Shown here: piece by piece, positions 22,013 to 30,821 of the stretch | How positions within the stretch are numbered: the stretch's first letter is position 1 | How the letters are laid out: the number at the start of each line of letters is the position of its first letter | From: a virus | Reading direction: 5' to 3' (one strand) | Virus record (IMG/VR): IMGVR_UViG_3300031227_000101 | Coordinates: 1-44,760 of that record | Length of the DNA stretch: 44,760 nucleotides | Made by a program: the position numbers and the translations under genes | The notes under the pieces: generated by a model | Databases searched by the model: none | What the model saw: only the letters and a program-made list of their open reading frames with translations | What the model was told of the DNA's origin: nothing

Positions 22013-22309
22013 ATGCCTGCACCTTATTATACAGGGGATGATGTGCCCTTAAAATTTACTATTACTGATGCTGACGGAGATGTAAATCCTGTTAGTTGTG
22101 CAGTTCATATCTTAAAACCTAAGAATGAACTTGTAGACGATTCAGAAGCAGCCATAGACGGCAACGAAGTTAGCTACAATGTACCAGGAACCGTAACAGA
22201 CGAAGCAGGCACTTACAAAGCTTATTTCGTAGTGGCATTACCAAGCACTTTGGAGAGAACACACAAAATAGAGTTCTCAGTGCTAATAAACCCAGAGGTA
22301 AATAGATGA
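22013..22309 (+). CDS. Ig-like beta-sandwich protein (98 aa)
   Basis: The pattern of alternating strands (DDVPLKFTITDADGDV, SCAVHILKPKNELVDD, EVSYNVPGTVTDEAGTYKAYFVV, KIEFSVLI) is that of an immunoglobulin-like domain, as in small phage baseplate or decoration modules. It lies right after the DTL-repeat gene and overlaps the next gene (ATGA). Confidence 0.6.
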   Translation: MPAPYYTGDDVPLKFTITDADGDVNPVSCAVHILKPKNELVDDSEAAIDGNEVSYNVPGTVTDEAGTYKAYFVVALPSTLERTHKIEFSVLINPEVNR

Positions 22310-22626
22310 CACAGCTATTAGTTAAAGCGGACACAGTAATGGGCAGCGAAAAATGCTTAGGTCTTTACGAGACTGTTGAGCAAGCCCCAAACTTTGAGGG
22401 ATTCCACAGGTATCAAGTAATAATAGTAAAGCGTGATGGCAACCTTGCCGAAATCAGACGAGATATGGGCAAGGCATTAGATTGGAAGGGGGTGAGATAC
22501 TTAAACATACCTTCTTACTGGGAACATTCAGTTGAAGAGGTTATAGACCTCGCTGAAGAACTGAGAGAGTATAAGCAACTAGACATTAAAGACCTATTAC
22601 AATTAGACAACTTCAAACATGCGTAA
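22306..22626 (+). CDS. Hypothetical protein (106 aa)
   Basis: This is an unrecognised mixed alpha/beta protein with a central strand pair (YQVIIVKRDGNLAEI) and an acidic helical end (EEVIDLAEELREYKQLDIKDLL). The start overlaps the Ig-like gene as ATGA. A role in connector or tail assembly is possible from position, but nothing specific is visible. Confidence 0.5.
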   Translation: MTQLLVKADTVMGSEKCLGLYETVEQAPNFEGFHRYQVIIVKRDGNLAEIRRDMGKALDWKGVRYLNIPSYWEHSVEEVIDLAEELREYKQLDIKDLLQLDNFKHA

Positions 22627-22668
22627 ATAAAATTGTGGAAACATGAACTTTTATCTAAGGAGGATAAA

Positions 22669-23418
22669 ATGGAGGATACACAACAAGTAACTACCCCTGT
22701 TACGGATGAGAACGAGAAACTTATCCAAGAAATGCTTAGGGTAGTAGACAAAGTAGAATTACCAAGCGAACTAACAAGGGAACCAGTTTTACATAAAGGA
22801 GACGAAACACTACCTGCCCCAATGGTTGTACAGCATGTATCAAGTGCTGGTTATGTAAATATTTGGGAAACTAGAACACATGAGCCAGCAATCTGTCTGT
22901 ACTATATGCTGCCCAGTAGACTGCGACAGCGTAGAGAAGATGGGTCATATCGTTGGACAGTAATAGACCCAAAGATACTCCCTAAGAGGGGTACATATAA
23001 GTGCTTACTCCATGCGGATTCACCCGACAGAGCACACTATAGCGAGTTGGGGTTTAGAACATGCAGAAAAAGTAACCTTAATAATCCCTACCAAGTACGA
23101 CAACACATGTTAAAGAAACATAAAGCTGAATGGGCAGCAATCGAGGAAGAACGTAAGGAAAGAGAACGTCAAGAAGACAGACAGATACAGCAACTTCTTC
23201 TGAAGCAGATGGTCAAACCAGAACCAACAGAACCAGAAATAATGTCTATTACCCCTGCATGGCTAGAAGAAGAAGCAAAACAGGTAGAACCAATAGTGGA
23301 AGAAAATGCAGAAGAACCTAGAAAACTATTAGACTATGAGTATCGCTGCAAGTATTGTAAAACAATACACAGAAAGACTAGCAGAATAGGACAGAAGCAC
23401 CTTAAATACAAGGAGTAG
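22669..23418 (+). CDS. Zinc-finger-containing hypothetical protein (249 aa)
   Basis: I choose the ATG at 22669 (MEDTQQV) because AAGGAGGATAAA precedes it. The middle region has C..H and C...H...H spacing (KCLLHADSP, then FRTCRKSN and VRQHMLKKHKAEW), like a C2H2-type finger. The C-terminus adds YRCKYCKTIHRK. A Glu/Gln-rich coiled stretch lies between them. The virion role is unclear; zinc binding is inferred from the spacing. Confidence 0.55.
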   Translation: MEDTQQVTTPVTDENEKLIQEMLRVVDKVELPSELTREPVLHKGDETLPAPMVVQHVSSAGYVNIWETRTHEPAICLYYMLPSRLRQRREDGSYRWTVIDPKILPKRGTYKCLLHADSPDRAHYSELGFRTCRKSNLNNPYQVRQHMLKKHKAEWAAIEEERKERERQEDRQIQQLLLKQMVKPEPTEPEIMSITPAWLEEEAKQVEPIVEENAEEPRKLLDYEYRCKYCKTIHRKTSRIGQKHLKYKE

Positions 23419-23422
23419 GTAA

Positions 23423-24736
23423 ATGACTACAACTCTACTGGCGGCAGAAGCAGAACTATCCAAACAGATAGGTGATTATTGGACAGGGACAACTACCAGT
23501 GATGGGGCTGCTGGTGGCACAACTCTTATAGATACTGCACTTAAAGCCAAGCAAAATGGTTGGGTAACTAAAGAGACCTATGATATGTTGACAGAAGAAT
23601 CAGTGAGTGCTGCTGACATTTACGAGGAACGGCTAGTCTCTAGTCTGGATAATAGCAGTGGAGCTTTGACAGTCCTAGCACATGGGGGTAAGATAGAATC
23701 AGGGATAAACTATCGTGTACACAGGCTGTTTTCAGCTAGTGCTAAACGCATTGCCTTAGTTGCTGCTGCCCGTAGAGTTTTTCCTTTTTTGCATGGCTCA
23801 ATATGGGACGAGTCCCTAGTCAGTGGTAATTGGCTCAAAGATGGTTCGTTTGAAGTATGGACATCTGCCACTGCCCTAACTCATTGGACTACCTCAGGTT
23901 CAACGCTTGCCCAAACTTCAACCTCTCTTTACTACGAACACGGAGGGTATAGCTGTAAGCAAAGTACGGCTGTAGGATATATACAGCAGTCAATATCAAA
24001 CTTTGACGACCTGAAGTATCTACGAGGTAAGGCAGTAACTTTCTCAGTTAGAGGCTGGAGTGATGCCGCAAGCTGCTTGCGAATATCAATAAATGATGGG
24101 GTAAATGATGAAACCTATTCTAGCTATCACGATGGCGATTCGGCTTGGACTAAGCATAGTGACCCATTAAAAGTTACTCAAGTAATTGCCGACAACGCAA
24201 CTGATATAACCTTCAAAATATACCACGCAGTTGCAGCACCAGGGCAGGCGAGCTATGTAGATGACGGAAGGGTAATCTCAGGGCATCGTGGCAAGCTTTA
24301 TATTGGAAACTTAGGATTGGCTCAGGATAAACCACATAAAGTAGAAATCGAGCCAACTTCCTACAGTCAAGACGAGGAATGGCTGGGAGTAAGAGATTAT
24401 GTTGTAGACGGAGACGGCTACCTTTATATACCGACAGACTACGCAACCAACCGTAGACTACGTATAAGGGGCACAGGGTATCTAGACTTCTTAGCTTCTG
24501 GAGTTAGCTCAACTGACTGGACGGCTACTATCGCTATAGATTCTCCACAGCTAGACATATTAGTGGCTGAGGCTGCCCTATACCTATATACTACAATGGC
24601 TCTGCCCAATGCTGAATCTGGAGAGAGAGAAGCCTACCAAGAGATGATGGCTTTTTGGGAGAAGCAATCAACTACTGTTAAAAGTAAATTTAGAATGAAG
24701 TCTCCTGGGGTAGTAATCCACTGGGGTGTTCATTAA
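23423..24736 (+). CDS. Connector-like protein with inserted carbohydrate-binding-type domain (437 aa)
   Basis: The N-terminal part (about 1-125) and the C-terminal part (about 330-437, with LDILVAEAALYLYTTMALPN) are helical and typical of phage head-completion or adaptor proteins. The middle starts NWLKDGSFEVWTS and contains YIQQSISNFDDLKYLRGKAVTFSV, which matches the jelly-roll style of CBM4/9-like domains. The result would be a connector bearing a surface sugar-binding module. AAGGAG precedes the ATG. Confidence 0.6.
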   Translation: MTTTLLAAEAELSKQIGDYWTGTTTSDGAAGGTTLIDTALKAKQNGWVTKETYDMLTEESVSAADIYEERLVSSLDNSSGALTVLAHGGKIESGINYRVHRLFSASAKRIALVAAARRVFPFLHGSIWDESLVSGNWLKDGSFEVWTSATALTHWTTSGSTLAQTSTSLYYEHGGYSCKQSTAVGYIQQSISNFDDLKYLRGKAVTFSVRGWSDAASCLRISINDGVNDETYSSYHDGDSAWTKHSDPLKVTQVIADNATDITFKIYHAVAAPGQASYVDDGRVISGHRGKLYIGNLGLAQDKPHKVEIEPTSYSQDEEWLGVRDYVVDGDGYLYIPTDYATNRRLRIRGTGYLDFLASGVSSTDWTATIAIDSPQLDILVAEAALYLYTTMALPNAESGEREAYQEMMAFWEKQSTTVKSKFRMKSPGVVIHWGVH

Positions 24737-24933
24737 TGGCTAAGAAATTAGTACCTAAACGAAAGACAGATGTTAGCCAAGAAGAACACATAAGCAGTCG
24801 CTATAGTGGTTTGGATTACCAGAGTGTGCACAATGAGCAAAACATAAACCAAGGCATGACATTCGCTGATTTCGTTAATGGTATCTTTACTCATAGGCTC
24901 GGCATACCTTATGGTGTAGACAAATATGGCTAA
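24736..24933 (+). CDS. Short paralogue of the next gene's N-terminal domain (65 aa)
   Basis: The sequence MAKKLVPKRKTDV...SRYSGLDYQSVH...HRLGIPYGVD parallels the first 65 residues of the following protein (MAKYLIPKRKEEI...SRFLSSDYTLTH...NRLQIPAGTD). It looks like a copy of the attachment domain that lacks the distal part. The TAATG start is coupled to the connector gene. It could be a stand-alone adaptor for appendages. Confidence 0.6.
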   Translation: MAKKLVPKRKTDVSQEEHISSRYSGLDYQSVHNEQNINQGMTFADFVNGIFTHRLGIPYGVDKYG

Positions 24934-25339
24934 ATACCTAATACCAAAGCGTAAAGAAGAAATTATTGCCGATGAAAACGAGACCAGTAGGTTTCTATCT
25001 AGCGACTACACGCTAACCCACATACAAGAAATCTACAATACGCTTCAGTATTGGGTGTCTTTCCTCGATGGGAAATATTCTAATAGGCTACAAATTCCTG
25101 CTGGAACCGATATGACCGATGGAACCACAGGGCAGATTTGGATAGAGGGAACTAAACTTCATTATATAGATGAAAACGAGGCGGAGCAGAACCTAATGAA
25201 CTTTGACCAAGACCTAAACACTACCGACTCAGTAGAGTTTAGCGAGGTATTGCTAACTCCTAAAGCTTCTTCAGCAGGGGCAGAGGGCACAATATATTAT
25301 GATTCAGATGATAATCATTATCATTTGAAGGTTAGTTAA
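24926..25339 (+). CDS. Tail appendage protein with C-terminal tag (137 aa)
   Basis: An N-terminal domain is shared with the 65-aa protein, then comes IWIEGTKLHYIDENEAEQNL...FDQDLNTTDSVEFSE. The end carries the tag LTPKASSAGAEGTIYYDSDD. The C-terminal 65 residues are nearly duplicated in the next protein, including a 37-base identical stretch (25275-25311 and 26379-26415). It belongs to the array of paralogous appendage genes. Confidence 0.65.
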   Translation: MAKYLIPKRKEEIIADENETSRFLSSDYTLTHIQEIYNTLQYWVSFLDGKYSNRLQIPAGTDMTDGTTGQIWIEGTKLHYIDENEAEQNLMNFDQDLNTTDSVEFSEVLLTPKASSAGAEGTIYYDSDDNHYHLKVS

Positions 25340-25363
25340 TACAATAATAAATAGAGTAAGTAA

Positions 25364-26443
25364 ATGGCAGAGTTATATGACATTGATGTAGTTGGACATG
25401 GACTCAATAAACCTGACATAACAGGAATTGAGCTTAACCCTACTGCTGATGGTAGCGAGATAGAGATTTATTCACCAGCTGGGGAACATTGGAGTGAGGT
25501 GTTGTCCGAAGATACCGTTTGGATTTCCTCTGATGAAGACCCTGGCTCTATATATGGGCATTGGGAAGGAAACTTTGTACGGACTGACCGAAATGTAGGC
25601 CAAAAAAGAGACCTGTATATTATAGAAAACATAGAGGTGCTCCCCCTTTTTCTGCGTCTTCACTACAAAGCAAGTAGAACAGAATATCCCTACGGGCAAA
25701 TACGCTCCACCCTTAAAACGTATGGGACAACATATTACTCTAACTCTGTAGGTTTATCAGATGCTCTTTGGTATTTTACTTGCGACTGGCTAGTAAATCC
25801 TTATACAGAGGAACTTTGGACGATAGCTGAGATAAATGCTATAGAAGCAGGTGTATCAATAGGAAATACAGCTACTTGGGGAAGGAACGCCTGTGATTGG
25901 TTTTGTGTTGAGGGGGTTACACTTGCTATCCCAACAGTAACAACACAAGATGTAACAGAAATACATAATATATGGGCAGTTGGAAACGGCAATATTACTG
26001 CTATAAACGGGGCATACGCAGATAAACGTGGAATTTGTTGGAAAACTTCAAGCGGGCCAACTGTAACTGATAGTATAGGTGAGGACTCTGGCACATTTAA
26101 TACTGGAGCATTTACTAATTACATTACACCACTCCTGCCCGAAACCACCTATTATGTAAAAGCCTATGCTCATAACTCTAAAGGGTATGGATACGGAGAA
26201 GAAGTTACATTTAAGGCATACTCACAAGAAGGTGGATATATTTGGGTAGAAACTACTAAGTTCCATTTTATAGACGAAATCGGAACCGAACAGAATTTAC
26301 AAACCTTTGACCAAGACCTGAACACAACAGATAGTGTTGAATTTAGCGAACTACTATTGACCCCCAAGGCTTCTTCTACAGGGGCAGAGGGCACAATATA
26401 TTATGATTCAGATGACAATCACGTACACGGAAAGATAGCTTAA
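25364..26443 (+). CDS. Tail appendage protein with FN3-like domain and C-terminal tag (359 aa)
   Basis: The N-terminal part is a novel beta region (ELNPTADGSEIEIYSPAGE). Residues about 190-285 resemble a fibronectin type III repeat (IPTVTTQDVTEIHN...PLLPETTYYVKAYAHNSKG). The C-terminus repeats the module of the preceding gene (FDQDLNTTDSVEFSELLLT and GAEGTIYYDSDDNH). Probably part of the receptor-contacting apparatus. The start has only a weak ribosome-binding site. Confidence 0.65.
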   Translation: MAELYDIDVVGHGLNKPDITGIELNPTADGSEIEIYSPAGEHWSEVLSEDTVWISSDEDPGSIYGHWEGNFVRTDRNVGQKRDLYIIENIEVLPLFLRLHYKASRTEYPYGQIRSTLKTYGTTYYSNSVGLSDALWYFTCDWLVNPYTEELWTIAEINAIEAGVSIGNTATWGRNACDWFCVEGVTLAIPTVTTQDVTEIHNIWAVGNGNITAINGAYADKRGICWKTSSGPTVTDSIGEDSGTFNTGAFTNYITPLLPETTYYVKAYAHNSKGYGYGEEVTFKAYSQEGGYIWVETTKFHFIDEIGTEQNLQTFDQDLNTTDSVEFSELLLTPKASSTGAEGTIYYDSDDNHVHGKIA

Positions 26444-27666
26444 TGGCAGATGCAAAATTCATATTAGATACAGACGTTGATGATGTTCCTATAGATGCAG
26501 CGACAACAGACCCTATATCATCTAATTGGGCATACGACCACAAAATACAGATGATAGACGGGCCACTGTCGCCAGGGCTATTAACAGGTGGTATTATCTC
26601 CGAAGGAACAGTAGGAACGATTACGGTAACTGCCCTAACTGCTCTTTTAAGAACGGGCACAGACGTAAATAGTCCACTGATATATGTGACTCTTGCAGAA
26701 CAGGCTAACCAATCATTGACTGCTGCCGATACTACCTATCATGTGGGCATAGCCTATGATTCAGGAAATCCAACCACCCCTACCTTCTCGATACAGGCAG
26801 GGAACTTTAACAGGACAACCGAAATAGGTATCGGCAAGTGCATGAAGGACACCTCCGACCCTGTTGAGGTTCATTTCCAAAACGGTGGTATGCGACATGC
26901 TGATGGAATATCAAAACTGCAACGGAGAGCAACTTCATTAAGGTCAACCGAGCTTGCTTCAGGATGTGCTATAGGTGACGTTGGTGGAGCCAGTCGGCAA
27001 TTTACAGTAGAGAAAGGCGTAGTGTATCATGGAATACATAGACTTACACCGTTTGCAGATTCACCATATAATCCTTTTAATTCAAACGATGATAAATTCA
27101 CCTATGTCTACGGTGATACGTCTAACGGGTTTACCTTCTCTGATGGCACAGACACAGCAATAAACAACACACAATACTACGATGGGGCAGGTGCTCTCGC
27201 CACAGTAACACCTAGCCGTTATGCTTGCCATTGGGTTTACATCCATCCTGATGATAATCATGTGTATGTAATGTACGGGGAAACTAACGGAAAGTTAGCA
27301 GTAGCAGAGCAGGCTCAACCAACTTCTGACTTGCCACAAGTGTTAGATGACTTTGGGCTTTTACTTGGTTGTATTATCATCGGGAGAGATGCTACTGCCT
27401 TTGCTACAATCCAGATGGTGACAGACACAGTATTCACAGGGACAGCAGTAGCAGACCATGCACAGTTAGCAGGACTGACTGAGGATGACCACACTCAATA
27501 TATCAAAGATTCTGAATTTACACAGGATAGCAGTATGTTAGTAGGTACTGGTAACGAAACCTTTGCTGAAGAGACTGGAGCTATATTAAGAACAAGTATA
27601 GGCAGTCCTTCAACTGCCGAGGCTAGTGTGACAGCTATGGTGTGGGCGATAGTATTAGGGGGATAA
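26443..27666 (+). CDS. Tail fiber-like protein (407 aa)
   Basis: It begins ADAKFILDTDVDDVP and PISSNWAYDHK, a fiber-type start. A long beta region follows, and the C-terminus has HAQLAGLTEDDHTQYI, the 'aspartate/histidine' motif common in trimeric phage fibers. The stop of the previous gene shares a base with its ATG (TAATG). It lacks the GTIYYDSDD tag of its neighbours. Probably a main fiber or spike subunit. Confidence 0.7.
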   Translation: MADAKFILDTDVDDVPIDAATTDPISSNWAYDHKIQMIDGPLSPGLLTGGIISEGTVGTITVTALTALLRTGTDVNSPLIYVTLAEQANQSLTAADTTYHVGIAYDSGNPTTPTFSIQAGNFNRTTEIGIGKCMKDTSDPVEVHFQNGGMRHADGISKLQRRATSLRSTELASGCAIGDVGGASRQFTVEKGVVYHGIHRLTPFADSPYNPFNSNDDKFTYVYGDTSNGFTFSDGTDTAINNTQYYDGAGALATVTPSRYACHWVYIHPDDNHVYVMYGETNGKLAVAEQAQPTSDLPQVLDDFGLLLGCIIIGRDATAFATIQMVTDTVFTGTAVADHAQLAGLTEDDHTQYIKDSEFTQDSSMLVGTGNETFAEETGAILRTSIGSPSTAEASVTAMVWAIVLGG

Positions 27667-27669
27667 GCC

Positions 27670-28206
27670 ATGTTTGTTTTAGAAAACGGGGATAAAATCA
27701 GAGGAGATGCTTCTGCTACTACAGTAATAGATTACACACTGCATGGATTAGACAATAATGTTCTCAAGCAGTTAGCAGATGGGCAACTGGCTGATGCAAT
27801 AGGAGATTTATACACAGCGGACTCAACAGATGTTGTTAGTGCTATTACCCTTGTGAACACAGATTCAGCAGCGAGGACAGTTAATCTTTACATAACGCCT
27901 AGTGGAGGAACAGCTAGAAGAATTGTACCAAAAGATTTATCTCTTGGGAAAGGATATTCACTTTACACAGATGGTACTAAACTTACAGTTTTAACGCCAG
28001 CAGGTGCAATATCATATACTGTAACCCCAACAGACCACGGAGATTTAGAGGGGCTAGGAGATGATGACCATGAACATTATGTATTAGCTGACGGAACTAG
28101 GGCAATAGTAGAATTAACCCTGACACCTCAGGCATCGTCTACTGGTGCTGAAGGTACAATATATTATAACTCAGGTGATGACCACGTTTATGTATGTGTC
28201 GGATAA
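27670..28206 (+). CDS. Tail appendage protein with C-terminal tag (178 aa)
   Basis: A beta-sandwich-like region (IGDLYTADSTDVVSAITLVN, ARTVNLYITPSGGTARRIVP) is followed by the fiber motif HGDLEGLGDDDHEHYVL. The array tag ends it, LTPQASSTGAEGTIYYNS. The tag equals those in its neighbours with small changes. This joins the head of one fiber type to the shared C-terminal unit and supports modular exchange. Confidence 0.65.
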   Translation: MFVLENGDKIRGDASATTVIDYTLHGLDNNVLKQLADGQLADAIGDLYTADSTDVVSAITLVNTDSAARTVNLYITPSGGTARRIVPKDLSLGKGYSLYTDGTKLTVLTPAGAISYTVTPTDHGDLEGLGDDDHEHYVLADGTRAIVELTLTPQASSTGAEGTIYYNSGDDHVYVCVG

Positions 28207-28215
28207 GGAGGAAAT

Positions 28216-28374
28216 ATGATAACAATTCGTCTAACTAAAAGTCCAGTCAAAGTCTTTGTTGGAGGAGACCCAGCGAAGAAGCAAATCCCCACAGCCACAT
28301 ATGAAACCGCAAAACCAGTAAGCGTAGTGGTTGATGAAGAAAAGGGGACAGTAGTAATAATGGAGGGTATATAA
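28216..28374 (+). CDS. Small beta-hairpin protein (52 aa)
   Basis: This short ORF with an excellent AAGGAGG site starts MITIRLTKSPVKVFVGG and ends VVVDEEKGTVVIMEGI, pure alternating strand sequence. It fills the gap between two appendage genes, and its TAA is immediately followed by the next ATG. It may be a small structural subunit of the appendage. Confidence 0.65.
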   Translation: MITIRLTKSPVKVFVGGDPAKKQIPTATYETAKPVSVVVDEEKGTVVIMEGI

Positions 28375-28860
28375 ATGGCTGAGTGGAAAAAATTAGCATT
28401 TCTGGATGAGTGTGCCAACTTATCCACAGAAACACCGTTAGATATTGGGACTACGGCAGCACAGGGAACGGGAAGTGCAGCCTCAAAGGATGACCATGTT
28501 CACGAACTCGGCACTGGCTGTGTGGATGATACTACATTGGTATTAACAGCTAGCGTAGCCGATGTCAAGGATTTGGGTGTTACCTACGAGAAACTCGGTG
28601 CCAGCCTTGTCAGGGCAGAATATGGAGTTGCAGAAACGACAGGTCAGTTCGGTGTGGACTATGGTGGTGCTATAGGTATCGTGTCCAATGAACTAGGCAT
28701 TGTAGATGATGGCATTAAGGCGGTTCACATAGACAAGACAGCTAATGCAGTTACCTTTGCCAATTTCCTATTAACACCAAAAGCTACGGGTGGGGGCACT
28801 ACCGTAGGTTCGCTTTTCTATGATTCGGATGACGACCATCTATATGGATACATAACGTAA
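28375..28860 (+). CDS. Tail appendage paralogue 1 (161 aa)
   Basis: First of three tandem paralogues. It starts MAEWKKLAFLDECANLS, has the KDDHVHELG motif near residue 40 (fiber-like D/H motif), then repeats of aliphatic strands. It ends with LTPKATGGGTTVGSLFYDSDDDHLYG. The shared order with the next two genes shows gene duplication. It probably builds or decorates fibers. Confidence 0.65.
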   Translation: MAEWKKLAFLDECANLSTETPLDIGTTAAQGTGSAASKDDHVHELGTGCVDDTTLVLTASVADVKDLGVTYEKLGASLVRAEYGVAETTGQFGVDYGGAIGIVSNELGIVDDGIKAVHIDKTANAVTFANFLLTPKATGGGTTVGSLFYDSDDDHLYGYIT

Positions 28861-28872
28861 AGGAGGTACGAA

Positions 28873-29364
28873 ATGACTTGGAAAACACTGGTTTATTTAG
28901 CAGATGTAGCAGCCCTATCAGATGATGCTCCAGCAGAAGTCACCAATGATGCTATTGCTGGCGTTGGTACAGATGCGTCTAGGGACGACCACGTTCACAT
29001 TATAGGTACTAATGCAGTAGACGATAGTACCATTGGAGTTGCTGCTGGTGTTATGTCACTAAAGGATGACGGGATTGTTTTAACTAAACTAGGCAGCGAT
29101 TTATGCACGGCTAATTCGGGCATAAAACAGCATACCGACCAATCTCTGATGATTGACTTTGACGATACTTCGGTGGGCATAGTTAGCACCAAACTTGACG
29201 TAAAAAGTGGAAGTGTCTCTGCTGCCCTGATAGATGCCACTGCAACAGACTTTGTCTTTAGTCAAATCATCTGTCAGCCAAAAGCATCGCCAAGCGGAAC
29301 CACGGAGGGTGGGCTTTATTACGATAGTGACGATGACCATTTTTATGTCTATCAAGTTGTCTAA
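28873..29364 (+). CDS. Tail appendage paralogue 2 (163 aa)
   Basis: It starts MTWKTLVYLADVAALSDDAP with the RDDHVHIIG motif and ends with a variant of the tag (PKASPSGTTEGGLYYDSDDD). A strong AAAGGAGGT is present. Same domain order and length as its neighbours, with divergent middle sequence, suggesting that the middle part is under diversifying selection or mixes after duplication. Confidence 0.65.
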   Translation: MTWKTLVYLADVAALSDDAPAEVTNDAIAGVGTDASRDDHVHIIGTNAVDDSTIGVAAGVMSLKDDGIVLTKLGSDLCTANSGIKQHTDQSLMIDFDDTSVGIVSTKLDVKSGSVSAALIDATATDFVFSQIICQPKASPSGTTEGGLYYDSDDDHFYVYQVV

Positions 29365-29375
29365 GGAGGAATACA

Positions 29376-29876
29376 ATGGCTTGGGAAAAATTAGCATATA
29401 CAGATGATGGTATAGCTTCTCTATCAGATGCAGTACCACAGGATGTAATTCCTACGGAAGCTCCTGGTGCTGGTACAGATGCCTCCAGGGATGACCATTC
29501 CCACGAAATAGGCGGGGCTTCAGTAGAGACTTGCCTAGAGATGAGTTCTGCGAAGGTTCAGGTTGTAGATGACAGTATTGTGTTAGCCAAGAAAGCAGCT
29601 TCAGGTTGGATAGTTGCCAATGAGGGTTTGCAGGAAGACGGTGCTACCCATGCACTAGAAGTAGATTTAAGTGCTGCCACGTTGGAGCTTGATGGCTCTA
29701 ATCAGGTCTCGGTTGTAGATGCCTCCATAGATGCAGCCAAGATTGATGAAACTATTGATGACTTGGAGTTTGATGAGTTAGTTCTAACCGTAGGCACAGC
29801 ACCAACGGAAGTACAGGGTGCGGTTTACTACGATGCAACAGCTAATGCTATAAAAGTATGTACGGCATCGGCATAG
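29376..29876 (+). CDS. Tail appendage paralogue 3 (166 aa)
   Basis: It starts MAWEKLAYTDDGIASLSDAVP with RDDHSHEIGG and ends with the most divergent tag (APTEVQGAVYYDATANAIKV), which resembles the tail ends of common phage fibers. AAGGAGG precedes the ATG. It is the last tagged member of the array. Confidence 0.65.
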   Translation: MAWEKLAYTDDGIASLSDAVPQDVIPTEAPGAGTDASRDDHSHEIGGASVETCLEMSSAKVQVVDDSIVLAKKAASGWIVANEGLQEDGATHALEVDLSAATLELDGSNQVSVVDASIDAAKIDETIDDLEFDELVLTVGTAPTEVQGAVYYDATANAIKVCTASA

Positions 29877-29883
29877 GTGAATT

Positions 29884-30162
29884 ATGTCTTCAGAATCAGT
29901 AGAAGATAAGGTCAATAAAATGGCTCAGTTCATCCACGCAAATGACTGGCAGAAGATGGAAGGGCTGCACAACTACATCATTGAGAAGATGGTAGAGCTA
30001 AACCTTTGCCGTCAGGGTTGCTTGATGACTTTACGTATTCTAGAAACGGAAATAATCAATGATGCTCTCAGGACAATTTCTGTTGAGAACCGTCCTGCAG
30101 CAGCCACTTCCCCACCGATTAAACCGACAACTAAAAAGCGTAAGGTAAAGGTGACTAAATGA
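29884..30162 (+). CDS. Small helical protein (92 aa)
   Basis: A helical protein (VEDKVNKMAQFIHANDWQKM...LHNYIIEKMVELNLC) ending in a basic tail (PTTKKRKVKVTK). It overlaps the next gene as ATGA. Among beta-rich fiber genes it could be a fiber assembly chaperone. This is inference from position and helix content. Confidence 0.5.
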   Translation: MSSESVEDKVNKMAQFIHANDWQKMEGLHNYIIEKMVELNLCRQGCLMTLRILETEIINDALRTISVENRPAAATSPPIKPTTKKRKVKVTK

Positions 30163-30821
30163 CGTGGAAACAAATACCCTTTACAGTAGATGTGCCTACT
30201 AAGGCAACAGTGGTTTCTAAGGCACTATTTGACGCTCATAGTGTTCTGTTCGCTACAGATGATGGTGACCCAGCAGCTTTGACAGTGGGTGAACAGACTG
30301 TAGTTGGTAGGATTACATCAGGGAATGTTGCTGCCCTAACAGTGGCTCAGTTGCAGACACTGGCGTTATCCGCTGCCCTACCAGAGAACGTAGGGCTTAT
30401 ATTAGACGCTGCTTTAAGTGCCGACCAGAAATGGAGTGGGATAGTAGAGGCTGGAGTTGCTGGAGCAACCTTAAACTTTGGTGACTGTATTTACCATGAT
30501 GTAACTGATGGTCAATGGCTACTAGCTAAGGCTGATGCTACTTTAACATCAGGGGCGGTCAAATTGGGAATCAATGTAACTGTAGCCGAAGCATCTGACG
30601 CTGGGGCTATTACCGTGTTGTTATTTGGTAAGGTTAGAAGTGATGCAGACTATGACTTTACGGTTGATGCACCTGTGTTTGTAAGTGCTGCTACTGCTGG
30701 AGATTTAACTTCCACACGACCTACAGGGACTACCGACTTTGTGGTTAGAATTGTGGGCTATGGGAATACAGCCGATGAATTGTTCTTCTGCCCAGACAAA
30801 ACCTATTTGGAGCTAGCCTGA
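30159..30821 (+). CDS. Beta-rich appendage protein (220 aa)
   Basis: It starts MTWKQIPFTVDVPTK, like the tandem paralogues. The C-terminal half contains ITVLLFGKVRSDADYDFTVDAPVFVSAATAGDLTS, a domain style found in phage fiber and decoration proteins (a short beta-barrel with 'apvyvs..tpG.lt'). It lacks the GTIYYDSDD tag. It shares bases with the beta-propeller gene start (TGATG). Confidence 0.6.
   Translation: MTWKQIPFTVDVPTKATVVSKALFDAHSVLFATDDGDPAALTVGEQTVVGRITSGNVAALTVAQLQTLALSAALPENVGLILDAALSADQKWSGIVEAGVAGATLNFGDCIYHDVTDGQWLLAKADATLTSGAVKLGINVTVAEASDAGAITVLLFGKVRSDADYDFTVDAPVFVSAATAGDLTSTRPTGTTDFVVRIVGYGNTADELFFCPDKTYLELA

Noticed and set aside
22633-22668. TTG start at 22633 for the zinc-finger protein
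   Set aside because: The ATG at 22669 has AAGGAGGATAAA in front and gives a protein of normal start; the earlier codons have no ribosome-binding site.
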